Shown: positions 37,885 to 45,483 of the stretch, one piece after another
Position numbering within the stretch: position 1 is the first letter of the stretch
Layout of the letters: every line of letters begins with the position of its first letter
Source of the DNA: Guptibacillus hwajinpoensis
Lineage (GTDB): Bacteria; Bacillota; Bacilli; Bacillales; Guptibacillaceae
NCBI RefSeq assembly: GCF_029277305.1
Contig: NZ_CP119526.1
Reading direction: 5' to 3' (one strand)
Length of the DNA stretch: 64,000 nt
The notes under the pieces: generated by a model
What the model saw: the letters and a program-made list of their open reading frames with translations, nothing else
Databases searched by the model: none
Told to the model about the DNA's origin: nothing
Translations under genes and position numbers: made by a program

Positions 37885-39288
37885 ATGACGACAGAGAAAG
37901 AAATTTTTTTCGCTATTGAAGAGATTACAGAAATAGCGAAAGGGTTCGGGCTTGATTATTATCCTATGCGGTATGAGATTTGCCCTGCAGACATCATTTA
38001 TACGTTCGGAGCATATGGAATGCCTACTCGCTTTTCACACTGGAGTTTCGGTAAACAATTCCATAAAATGAAACTTCAATATGATCTTGGTTTAAGTAAA
38101 ATCTACGAACTAGTCATTAATTCTGATCCTTGCTATGCGTTTCTGTTAGATACAAACAGTTTAATTCAGAACAAGCTCATTATTGCTCATGTACTTGCAC
38201 ACTGTGATTTCTTTAAAAACAATGTACGTTTCTCTAATACGAGACGGGATATGGTTGAAAGCATGACAGCGACTGCTGAACGTGTTGCTTACTATGAACA
38301 TCATTACGGCAAAGAGGAAGTTGAGAATTTCTTGGACGCCGTGCTTTCGATTCAAGAGCATATTGATCCATCAATAATGCGACCGAGGTTAAATTACAGC
38401 CTTGATGAAAATGAAGTACCATCAGTAAGGAGCGACTCTCCATACAATGATTTATGGTCCCTTGATAAAGAAGGTAAGGAGGACGAGCCAGCTCCTAAAA
38501 AGAAGAAGAAATTCCCGCCTCATCCTGAGAAGGACCTTTTGCTATTCATACAAGAAAACAGCACCGAACTAGAAGATTGGCAAAGAGACATTATGACCAT
38601 GATGCGTGAAGAAATGCTATATTTCTGGCCGCAACTCGAAACAAAGATTATGAATGAAGGATGGGCGAGTTATTGGCATCAACGTATTTTGCGGGAAATG
38701 GATTTAACAACGGATGAAGCGATAGAATTTGCTTCACTAAATGCAAACGTCGTTCAGCCATCTAAGACGCGTATTAATCCTTACTATCTGGGTCTTAAAA
38801 TATTTGAACATATTGAGGAGACATACGATAACCCAACAGAAGAAATGATACAAAGAGGATTTATGCCCGGTGGTGGCAGAGAGAAAATGTTTGAAGTGCG
38901 TGAAGTTGAAGCTGATATTTCGTTTATTCGAAACTACTTAACCAAAGATCTAGTCTATAGGGAAGACTTGTATTTATTTCAGAAAAAAGGCCGCGATTAC
39001 AAAATCGTTGATAAAGAATGGGAACATATTCGTGATCAGCTTGTTACGATGAGAGTGAACGGAGGGTTTCCATATTTAACGGTAACGGATGGAAATTACA
39101 TGAAAGCTGGAGAGATGTACGTCCATCATTCTTTTGAAGATACTGAACTTGATCTCCAATATTTAGAGCGAGTTCTTCCTTACATTCATCAATTGTGGGG
39201 ACGTCCAGTTCATATGGAAACAAGAGTTGAGGATAAAGAAGTTCTCTTTTCTTATGACGGAAAGAAATTGCATCGTAGGTATTTATAG
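37885..39288 (+). CDS. spoVR: Stage V sporulation protein R (SpoVR)
   Basis: A 467-residue SpoVR-family protein, about the same length as B. subtilis SpoVR, which is needed for spore cortex formation. Typical segments are TRFSHWSFGKQFHKMK, VLAHCDFFKNN, MMREEMLYFWPQ and MNEGWASYWHQRI. The start ATG 37885 follows TAGGAGGG; the frame extends a further 48 codons upstream but without homology or a ribosome site. The next gene starts only three bases after the stop. Confidence 0.95.
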   Translation: MTTEKEIFFAIEEITEIAKGFGLDYYPMRYEICPADIIYTFGAYGMPTRFSHWSFGKQFHKMKLQYDLGLSKIYELVINSDPCYAFLLDTNSLIQNKLIIAHVLAHCDFFKNNVRFSNTRRDMVESMTATAERVAYYEHHYGKEEVENFLDAVLSIQEHIDPSIMRPRLNYSLDENEVPSVRSDSPYNDLWSLDKEGKEDEPAPKKKKKFPPHPEKDLLLFIQENSTELEDWQRDIMTMMREEMLYFWPQLETKIMNEGWASYWHQRILREMDLTTDEAIEFASLNANVVQPSKTRINPYYLGLKIFEHIEETYDNPTEEMIQRGFMPGGGREKMFEVREVEADISFIRNYLTKDLVYREDLYLFQKKGRDYKIVDKEWEHIRDQLVTMRVNGGFPYLTVTDGNYMKAGEMYVHHSFEDTELDLQYLERVLPYIHQLWGRPVHMETRVEDKEVLFSYDGKKLHRRYL

Positions 39289-39291
39289 AGA

Positions 39292-39864
39292 ATGGACATC
39301 ATTCCTGATCTCACAGACCATTTTTGGAATTACATTGTATTTATTAGTGTTGCAGGTGGACTTGGTGGTGTTGGTAATATTCTCGTGTCTGGAGAATTTC
39401 AACCTTGGCGAAAGGTAGTTAATCAACAATCTAAAACGATCCATTATAGCATTGGATCGATGAAGGAACCTTTTGTGGGCGCGATCGGTGGAATATTAAC
39501 TACACTTTTGTTCATCGAGAGCGGAACTGGCCAATATTTATTATATCTTTCGATGTTAACAGGATTTGGGAGTAGTGCGTTTCTGAAGCGTTACATTGAT
39601 CAGAAAACAAATCAAATTATCGAAGAAAGTAACGTGAGCATACAGGGTGAAAACATTCAACCTTATCACCTAACGGATGAGAATTCTAAACCAGTCGTGA
39701 AAGGAGTGATGACACAGCCTCCTGTTTATTTAACTGAGGAGGAGGTTAATCGTCTTGCTACACTGCGCTGCCATCTAGCGGAATCGATTGGACCAAGAGA
39801 AGCGAAGGTTTTTCAGTCTGAAATTAATGTGCTTCTTCATCATGGGAAACAGAGGGCGCTTTAG
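39292..39864 (+). CDS. DUF4257-like membrane protein
   Basis: A 190-residue protein with two or three membrane segments in the first 100 residues (VAGGLGGVGNILVS, GAIGGILTTLLFI, LLYLSMLTGFGSSAFL) and a soluble C-terminal half. It resembles DUF4257 proteins of Bacillus, which have no known function. The gene follows spoVR at once, suggesting a shared transcript, though no sporulation role is shown. Confidence 0.7.
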   Translation: MDIIPDLTDHFWNYIVFISVAGGLGGVGNILVSGEFQPWRKVVNQQSKTIHYSIGSMKEPFVGAIGGILTTLLFIESGTGQYLLYLSMLTGFGSSAFLKRYIDQKTNQIIEESNVSIQGENIQPYHLTDENSKPVVKGVMTQPPVYLTEEEVNRLATLRCHLAESIGPREAKVFQSEINVLLHHGKQRAL

Positions 39865-39883
39865 GTTATTTCAATTGTTCGAT

Positions 39884-39920
39884 TAGGAGGAGCTGATTAT
39901 TCAGCTCGTCCTATTTTTTT
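39884..39920 (+). terminator. Terminator after the spoVR operon
   Basis: TAGGAGGAGCTGA/TCAGCTCGTCCTA stem with loop TTAT and seven T. Confidence 0.92.
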
Positions 39921-40030
39921 ATTGATATATATAGGTATTTCTTTTTGGACATGCTTTCATATAAACTAGAAGGAGTATTTAGAATAGAACGTGTGAAGAT
40001 TCTCAATAATGGATGATATAGGAAAAGAGA

Positions 40031-40059
40031 TTGACACTTACCTTAAATGGGTTAAGATA
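40031..40059 (+). promoter_or_regulatory. Promoter for the ktrD leader
   Basis: TTGACA at 40031-40036, a 16-base spacer and TAAGAT at 40053-40058. The transcript would start near 40065 and run through the structured leader. Confidence 0.55.
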
Positions 40060-40064
40060 GGGAT

Positions 40065-40319
40065 GGTGATTAACAATCCTTTAAGGGGCAGTAGAACCTT
40101 TACCTAGAACGGTAAGGAAACTGCCCCTTTATGTCCGATAAGTTCCAGAGAACCCATTTGAAAGAAGTTTCACTATCCCCACCATAAGGAGCTGTAATCC
40201 TCACCTGAAATGAAGGAGAATCAGGAAGTAAGGTGAGGAAACAGCTTCTAATGGTCCGATAAGTTCATCTAACTTTCAGAGAACCCATCTGAAAGAAGTT
40301 TCACTAAATTGAAAAGGCT
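40065..40319 (+). promoter_or_regulatory. Tandem structured leader RNA (candidate riboswitch) upstream of ktrD
   Basis: Two related units lie at 40083-40174 and 40186-40305. Each has a hairpin (AAGGGGCAGT/ACTGCCCCTT, and AAGGAGCTGT/ACAGCTTCT) carrying an inner stem (TTTACC/GGTAA, and TCACC/GGTGA). Each then has GTCCGATAAGTTC, a second hairpin with the loop GAACCCA, and TGAAAGAAGTTTCACT. Stems differ between units but remain paired. The second unit ends ten bases before the GAAAAGG preceding the start codon, so translation control is possible. There is no T tract. It does not show the motifs I recall for the c-di-AMP (ydaO/yuaA) class. Confidence 0.7.
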
Positions 40320-41681
40320 GTGGATGCTTTGTTACGATCTCGTTTTCGACGCATACGATTAACATCTGTGCAGTTGGTCGTTTTATTTTATTTAATAGCG
40401 GTAACGATTTCCACTTTTTTAATCGGCTTACCTATAGCACATCAGCAAGGAGTTGAGCTGTCCTTTATGGATGCGCTTTTTACTGCGGTAAGTGCTGTAA
40501 GTGTAACTGGTCTTACTGTCGTATCCACAGCGGATACATTCAGTGTACCGGGGATTTTTATTATTGCTTTCGTACTGCAAATTGGTGGAATTGGCATAAT
40601 GACGCTAGGTACGTTTGTGTGGCTAGTTATGGGTAAAAAGATTGGTCTCAAAGAACGTCAGCTTATTATGACGGATCAAAATCAATCTACTTTATCCGGC
40701 TTAGTTCAATTGATGAAGCAAATACTAGGCTTGATCTTCATCATTGAACTCATCGGAGCACTGGTCCTTGGTACTTATTACCTTCGCTTCTTTGAAACTT
40801 GGCAAGAAGCCTATTTGCAAGGTTTTTTTGCCTCAGTTAGCGCAACAACAAATGGTGGTTTTGATATAACAGGAAAGTCTCTTCAACCATTTGCTCATGA
40901 TTATTTCGTTCAATTTATTCATACTTTGTTAATTGTAACCGGAGCAATTGGCTTTCCTGTCTTGATAGAAGTGAAAAACTTTTTATTCTCAAGACAAAAT
41001 AGCTATCGCTACAAATTCTCTTTGTTTACGAAGCTTACAACAATGACGTTTCTAGTACTAGTTGTATCAGGAGCGATTCTTATATGGGCGTTTGAAGCAA
41101 CGTCATTTTTTGCAGATAAGAAGTGGCATGAGACGTTCTTCTATTCGATGTTCCAATCGGTAACAACGAGAAGTGGTGGCCTTTCAACAATGGACGTGAA
41201 TGAGTTTCAGGAGCCGACACAACTGCTAATGTCTGTACTGATGTTTATCGGTGCGTCGCCAAGTAGTGTTGGTGGTGGTGTACGTACAACAACATTTGCT
41301 ATCGTATTGCTTGCGATTTTCTTTTTTGCGAAGGGTGCGACGTCCATTAAAGTGTTTGGTCGTGAACTTCATCATGAAGACATCCATAAAGCGTTTGTCG
41401 TCTTCTCCGTTGCCGTTATTGTGTGGAGCACTGGTATTGTAATGCTTTCGATCTCAGAACCATTTCCGATTGTTGCGATTATCTTTGAAGTATCGTCGGC
41501 TTTCGGAACGACAGGATTATCGATGGGGATCACCCCAGGTCTTAGTACATTTGGAAAGATTGTTATCATGTGCCTTATGTTTATTGGACGGATCGGGATT
41601 CTGTCATTCTTATTCCTAATTCGTGGGACTGTTTTACGTGAACGCTATCGATATCCAACTGAACGAGTCATTATTGGTTAA
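40320..41681 (+). CDS. ktrD: K+ uptake channel subunit, KtrB/KtrD type (TrkH family)
   Basis: A 453-residue membrane protein with the four MPM repeats of the Ktr/Trk superfamily. The filter loops are SVTGLTVV, ATTNGGFD, TRSGGLST and FGTTGLSMG. It imports K+ with Na+ dependence in partnership with a cytosolic RCK subunit (KtrA/KtrC), which is not encoded here. The C-terminal YRYPTERVIIG is close to KtrD of B. subtilis as recalled. The start GTG 40320 has only GAAAAGG very close by; TTG 40329 is possible. A tandem structured leader precedes it. Confidence 0.9.
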   Translation: MDALLRSRFRRIRLTSVQLVVLFYLIAVTISTFLIGLPIAHQQGVELSFMDALFTAVSAVSVTGLTVVSTADTFSVPGIFIIAFVLQIGGIGIMTLGTFVWLVMGKKIGLKERQLIMTDQNQSTLSGLVQLMKQILGLIFIIELIGALVLGTYYLRFFETWQEAYLQGFFASVSATTNGGFDITGKSLQPFAHDYFVQFIHTLLIVTGAIGFPVLIEVKNFLFSRQNSYRYKFSLFTKLTTMTFLVLVVSGAILIWAFEATSFFADKKWHETFFYSMFQSVTTRSGGLSTMDVNEFQEPTQLLMSVLMFIGASPSSVGGGVRTTTFAIVLLAIFFFAKGATSIKVFGRELHHEDIHKAFVVFSVAVIVWSTGIVMLSISEPFPIVAIIFEVSSAFGTTGLSMGITPGLSTFGKIVIMCLMFIGRIGILSFLFLIRGTVLRERYRYPTERVIIG

Positions 41682-41682
41682 A

Positions 41683-41715
41683 AGTAAGAGGAATAGCTCC
41701 TCTTGCTTTTTTTTG
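41683..41715 (+). terminator. Terminator after ktrD
   Basis: AAGAGGA/TCCTCTT stem around ATAGC, then GCTTTTTTTTG. Confidence 0.88.
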
Positions 41716-41753
41716 TGCATTTTTATCTATGGTCATAATTACCAATTCTTTTT

Positions 41754-41783
41754 GGTATATAAAAAGTTAGATTTCGCAAACTA
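41754..41783 (+). promoter_or_regulatory. Possible SigG promoter of the SASP gene
   Basis: GGTATA at 41754-41759, a 17-base spacer and CAAACTA at 41777-41783. The -10 differs from the forespore SigG consensus CATACTA at one base. Known SASP genes are SigG-dependent, so this is the expected promoter type. Confidence 0.55.
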
Positions 41784-41806
41784 GTTGTACAAAGGAGGTG
41801 ATTGAC

Positions 41807-42022
41807 ATGGCTCAACAACAAAGCAGACAAGGAAGCTCTAACAACCTTGTAGTACCTGGTGTAGCTCAAGCTATCGACCAGATGAAGTATGAAATCGCAA
41901 CTGAATTCGGAGTGCAACTTGGTCCGGACTCAACTTCTCGCGCTAACGGATCTGTTGGTGGAGAAATCACTAAGCGTTTGGTTCAAATGGCTGAACAACA
42001 GCTTGGCGGTTACCAAAAATAA
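41807..42022 (+). CDS. Small acid-soluble spore protein, alpha/beta type
   Basis: A 71-residue alpha/beta-type SASP that coats and protects spore DNA. Hallmarks are NLVVPGVAQAIDQMKYEIA, the GPR protease site in YEIATEFGVQLG, and GSVGGEITKRLVQMAEQQL. ATG 41807 lies behind AAAGGAGGTGATTGAC. It is made in the forespore; a matching promoter lies upstream. The paralog letter is not assigned, since bacilli carry several near-identical copies. Confidence 0.96.
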   Translation: MAQQQSRQGSSNNLVVPGVAQAIDQMKYEIATEFGVQLGPDSTSRANGSVGGEITKRLVQMAEQQLGGYQK

Positions 42023-42099
42023 TTATATACCATGGCTGTAAGGGGTGGACAAGTCCATCCCTTCTTACGTCATTCAATACATAAGAATGGGGGATACCA

Positions 42100-42351
42100 A
42101 TGACGTTTGAGTGTCCACTTTGTAATAGTTTTGCGGCGATTGAACTTGTATGTCACATATGTGAGTCAATTCCATTAGTAGATCAAGGAAGAGAAGCAGA
42201 TTTTTATGATGATTACAGTCCATATGAACCAATTGAGTCGGTAAAACAAAATGATGGATATCAAGATAAGGCTCATGAATGTCCTCACGTTTTAGCATGC
42301 CCTACATGTGGAATGAGCGATGTCTACTTAATAGAAGAGTGGATGACGTAG
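42100..42351 (+). CDS. Small cysteine-rich, zinc-ribbon-like protein (83 aa)
   Basis: The 83-residue protein has FECPLCNS near the N-terminus, CHICES, and CPHVLACPTCGMSD near the C-terminus. These Cys pairs suggest two zinc-binding knuckles joined by an acidic linker. I do not recognise the family. GGGGGA is eight bases before ATG 42100. A GTAAGGGGTGGAC/GTCCATCCC hairpin without a T tract separates it from the SASP gene. Confidence 0.7.
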   Translation: MTFECPLCNSFAAIELVCHICESIPLVDQGREADFYDDYSPYEPIESVKQNDGYQDKAHECPHVLACPTCGMSDVYLIEEWMT

Positions 42352-42370
42352 TTAGAAGAGAGAGCTTAGC

Positions 42371-42403
42371 AAAAAGAGCTGCCTAACTTAGGCAGCTCTT
42401 TTC
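42371..42403. terminator. Bidirectional terminator between convergent genes
   Basis: AAAAGAGCTGCC/GGCAGCTCTTTT stem with loop TAACTTA. Confidence 0.9.
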
Positions 42404-43061
42404 ATGAGGATGGAATGTATAATCGTTTTTCTAGAATGCTTTGTATAATGTTAAGGATCGTTGTGAAGAACCAATAAATAAGTGCTGCTGTTAATAAGAT
42501 CGGTAGTACCTGGAAGTTAGAGGCGGCAATTTGGTCTGCGTTATACGTTAATTCAGAGATTGTAAGGACAGAAGCAAGTGAAGATGCTTTGACGATGTCA
42601 ATCAACGAGTTCCATACAGGTGGAATAGCTCTTCGCCATGCTTGGGGTAATATAACCTCTTTATAAATTAAAGATTTTTTCATACCGAGAGACATAGCTG
42701 CTTCCCATTGTCCCTTTGATAGGGATAGGATAGCTGCACGAAAAGATTCGGATATATAGGCACCAAAGTGAAGAATCAGTCCAGTGTAAGCTGCCTGCCA
42801 TGCTGTTAGTTCGATATTAACAGAAACAAGGCCGTAGTATAGAATGAATAACTGTATAAGCAAAGGCGTGCCTCTAAAGAACGATACGTATAGTTTTGCT
42901 ACTCCTGTTGCTACTTTGTTTTTCGACAAACGTAACAAGGCGATGACTAAACCTACAATTAAGGCACCAAATATAGAAAAGAAACTAAGGAGAAGAGTAT
43001 TCTTTGCCCCTTCTAATAGAAAGGGCAAAGAATTAATCAAAACATCCGTTGTATCACTCAC
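42402..43061 (-). CDS. Polar amino-acid ABC transporter permease
   Basis: A 219-residue inner-membrane permease of the His/Glu/Gln/cystine ABC family with about five spans. The EAA-type loop reads EAAMSLGMKKSLIYKEVILPQAWR. It starts at GTG 43061, seven bases after GGAGAG, and overlaps the binding-protein gene by eight bases. No ATPase gene of this family lies next to it, so the ATP-binding partner must be encoded elsewhere. A cystine or glutamine substrate would be a guess. Confidence 0.9.
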   Translation of the reverse strand: MSDTTDVLINSLPFLLEGAKNTLLLSFFSIFGALIVGLVIALLRLSKNKVATGVAKLYVSFFRGTPLLIQLFILYYGLVSVNIELTAWQAAYTGLILHFGAYISESFRAAILSLSKGQWEAAMSLGMKKSLIYKEVILPQAWRRAIPPVWNSLIDIVKASSLASVLTISELTYNADQIAASNFQVLPILLTAALIYWFFTTILNIIQSILEKRLYIPSS

Positions 43062-43845
43062 TTACATTCTCTCCATCGAAATACTTCTTAGATAGTTCTT
43101 CTAGAGTGCCATCTTCCTTCATTTCTTCTAATGCACCATTAATTTTCTCAATCAAGTCTTCGTTTCCTTTTGGTAAAGCAAAAGCCATTTCTGTTTGATT
43201 AAAAGTTTCTCCAACGCCTTTAACTTTATAATCTTGTTCAGATAGTTCAGTTAGAATGAAAAGACGATCATTCATTGCAGCATCGATGTTGCGGCCACTG
43301 CTTAAGTCAGTTAGGACTTGATTAGCGCCTTTATAAATTTTGGTTTCAGCTCCGGCTTCTTCAGCAGCCTCTGAGTAGTTACTACCTTGTGTTGTACCTA
43401 CTGTTTTACCTTTAAGGTCGTCAATTCCTTTAATGTCATTGTTGTCCTCGTTAACAATGACTTGCCCACCAGAATACGTGTAAGGTGTAGTAAAGTCGAA
43501 TTGTTCTTTACGGTCATCTGTAATGGTTACTTGATTCGCTACCATATCAATGCGTTCTGTTTCAAGAGAGGAAAGTAGTCCTTTCCATTCAATCGCTTTA
43601 AATTCAGGTTCCATACCAATTCGATTAGCTACTTCGCGTGCAACTTCTACGTCGTACCCAGTAATTTCATTATTATCATCTCGATAACTAAATGGCGGAT
43701 AAGTTGCTTCTGTTCCAATTAGAATCGTTTCCTTTTCATCTGAAGAGTCTTCTCCAGCATTTTCTGTATTCTCATTACCGCCACATGCAGCAAGTATGCC
43801 GAGTGTAAGAACGAATACCAACCCTAGCATCCATTTTTTATTCAA
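43054..43845 (-). CDS. Amino-acid ABC transporter substrate-binding lipoprotein
   Basis: A 263-residue family 3 solute-binding protein. The lipobox GILAACGG places the lipidated Cys at residue 21, after which a Glu/Asn-rich linker leads into the binding domain. Typical segments are YPPFSYRDDNNEITGYDVEV and KGKTVGTTQGSNYSE. It starts at TTG 43845, seven bases after AAGGAGG. A strong promoter lies upstream, and the permease gene is coupled to its end. Substrate is not fixed by sequence. Confidence 0.92.
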   Translation of the reverse strand: MNKKWMLGLVFVLTLGILAACGGNENTENAGEDSSDEKETILIGTEATYPPFSYRDDNNEITGYDVEVAREVANRIGMEPEFKAIEWKGLLSSLETERIDMVANQVTITDDRKEQFDFTTPYTYSGGQVIVNEDNNDIKGIDDLKGKTVGTTQGSNYSEAAEEAGAETKIYKGANQVLTDLSSGRNIDAAMNDRLFILTELSEQDYKVKGVGETFNQTEMAFALPKGNEDLIEKINGALEEMKEDGTLEELSKKYFDGENVSE

Positions 43846-43892
43846 ATTAAATCCTCCTTAATCCCTACAAAATTGATGTGAATTACAGGTTT

Positions 43893-43921
43893 ATTGTAGT
43901 CAGGAATTGACCGAAAGTCAA
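43893..43921 (-). promoter_or_regulatory. SigA promoter of the amino-acid ABC operon
   Basis: On the minus strand TTGACT (43916-43921), a 17-base spacer and TACAAT (43893-43898), close to consensus. The -35 lies in an inverted repeat (TTGACTTTCGGTCAA, 43907-43921) that could be an operator. Confidence 0.7.
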
Positions 43922-43973
43922 TCTTGAAACATTATTGACGTTAATTGCATTGTTCATGCATTAAATCACCATA

Positions 43974-44008
43974 AAAAAACCACTTCCTCAAAGTAGTGGA
44001 AGTGGTTC
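43974..44008 (-). terminator. Terminator after msmX
   Basis: On the minus strand AACCACTTCC/GGAAGTGGTT followed by seven T. Confidence 0.9.
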
Positions 44009-44017
44009 AACTATATG

Positions 44018-45115
44018 TTACTTAATACGAAGTTCTGAGTCAGTATCGAAGAAATGACACTTGTTCATATCGAAAGCAAGATTAATATTTTGACCGTTTT
44101 GAATATCTGTACGAGAATCAACACGAGCTACGAAATCCTGATCAGCGAGTTTCGAATAGAGGTACGTTTCAGCACCCATTAGTTCAGCTACGTCGATGGC
44201 AGCAGTTACCTTAGTATCCTGAGAAGATTCAATAAATACAGGCTCATCATGGATATCCTCTGGACGAATACCAAGCATAATCTCTTTGTTTAAGTATCCA
44301 TTTTCGCGTAACGTTTTCATTTTTCCTTCAGGCACTTTTACTTTAACGTCGCCCATTTTGAAGTTGCCGTCTTCAAGTGTTCCGCGGAAGAAGTTCATAG
44401 CTGGAGATCCGATAAAGCCACCTACGAAGACGTTATCAGGCGCATCATACACTTCTTTAGGTGAACCAACCTGTTGAATGACGCCGTCTTTCATAATAAC
44501 GATTCGAGTCGCCATTGTCATCGCTTCTGTTTGGTCATGTGTTACGTAAATTGTTGTTGTTTGCAAACGTTGGTGAAGCTTAGAAATTTCAGCACGCATC
44601 TGTACACGTAGTTTTGCATCAAGGTTTGATAGAGGCTCATCCATTAAGAATACTTTAGGGTCACGAACAATTGCACGTCCTAATGCAACACGCTGACGTT
44701 GACCACCTGAAAGTGCTTTAGGCTTACGATCTAGAAGGCTTTCAAGTCCAAGGATGCGAGCAGCATCTGTTACACGACGCTCAATCTCTTTCTTGTCGAA
44801 TTTACGAAGCTTTAAGCCAAATGCCATGTTGTCGTATACATTCATATGCGGATAAAGGGCATAGTTCTGGAACACCATTGCAATATCACGATCTTTTGGT
44901 GCTACATCATTTACGCGTTTATCTCCAATAACTAGGTCACCATCTGAAATATCTTCAAGGCCAGCTATCATACGTAGTGTTGTTGATTTACCACAACCAG
45001 AAGGACCTACGAAAACGATAAATTCTTTATCTTTAATATCTAAGTTGAAATCCTTAACTGCTTCGAATTTGTTATCATATCTTTTATAAATGTGATTGAG
45101 CGTAATCTCTGCCAT
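44018..45115 (-). CDS. msmX: Carbohydrate ABC transporter ATP-binding protein MsmX/UgpC type
   Basis: A 365-residue ATPase of the MalK/MsmX group, which energises several sugar importers. Walker A is GPSGCGKSTTLRMIAG near residue 36, the signature LSGGQRQRVALGRA is near 134, and Walker B VFLMDEPLSNLDAK is near 154. The C-terminal TOBE-type regulatory domain is intact (GIRPEDIHDEP). A ribosome site AGGAGG precedes ATG 45115. A catabolite-control box lies upstream. msmX next to yxkF is also seen in B. subtilis. Confidence 0.94.
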   Translation of the reverse strand: MAEITLNHIYKRYDNKFEAVKDFNLDIKDKEFIVFVGPSGCGKSTTLRMIAGLEDISDGDLVIGDKRVNDVAPKDRDIAMVFQNYALYPHMNVYDNMAFGLKLRKFDKKEIERRVTDAARILGLESLLDRKPKALSGGQRQRVALGRAIVRDPKVFLMDEPLSNLDAKLRVQMRAEISKLHQRLQTTTIYVTHDQTEAMTMATRIVIMKDGVIQQVGSPKEVYDAPDNVFVGGFIGSPAMNFFRGTLEDGNFKMGDVKVKVPEGKMKTLRENGYLNKEIMLGIRPEDIHDEPVFIESSQDTKVTAAIDVAELMGAETYLYSKLADQDFVARVDSRTDIQNGQNINLAFDMNKCHFFDTDSELRIK

Positions 45116-45166
45116 TTTAAAATCCTCCTAAGAAATGAACTCTTTTGCTAGTTCTAAGTCTACTTC

Positions 45167-45182
45167 ATGAAAACGCTATCGT
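45167..45182. promoter_or_regulatory. Candidate cre site upstream of msmX
   Basis: ATGAAAACGCTATCGT matches the CcpA consensus WTGNNARCGNWWWCAW with one mismatch. It lies about 55 bases upstream of msmX, suggesting carbon catabolite control. Function inferred. Confidence 0.5.
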
Positions 45183-45290
45183 AAATTGGAAGCGTGCACA
45201 AAAAACTTGGCGAGTTTTGTGCAGTATGAACGAAAGAGCTCATTTTTTAGTGCAAATAAAGAAGGCTCTTTTATTAAAATTCATTTTTAT

Positions 45291-45463
45291 GGCTCTTTTC
45301 GTAATGCTCTTTTCTAAAAGATTGTTGCTTTTGAAAAAATTTTAAAAAACTAATCTTAGTGATTGGAGCGGAAGGAGGCTCACCACCCGCCCCGCGGAAA
45401 GCGAGCATCCTGGAGCGGAAATTCACCCACTCAAATAGCAACAATGTCTACGAAAAAAGCCAT
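45291..45463. repeat. Copy of the interspersed repeat with an internal deletion
   Basis: GGCTCTTTTCGTAATGCTC at the left and AGCAACAATGTCTACGAAAAAAGCC at the right frame a core with GTGATTGGAGCGGAAGGAGG, CTCACCACCCGCCCCGCGG and CATCCTGGAGCGGAAATT. The segment with CTCCTGCGGGA seen at 36522-36738 is missing. It lies between msmX and the yxkF-like gene. Confidence 0.78.
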
Positions 45464-45483
45464 AAAGAAAAAACTGCGTTTTA

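Noticed and set aside
40065..40319. c-di-AMP riboswitch of the ydaO/yuaA class
   Set aside because: The conserved segments I recall for that class are not present, although the gene class (Ktr) would fit.
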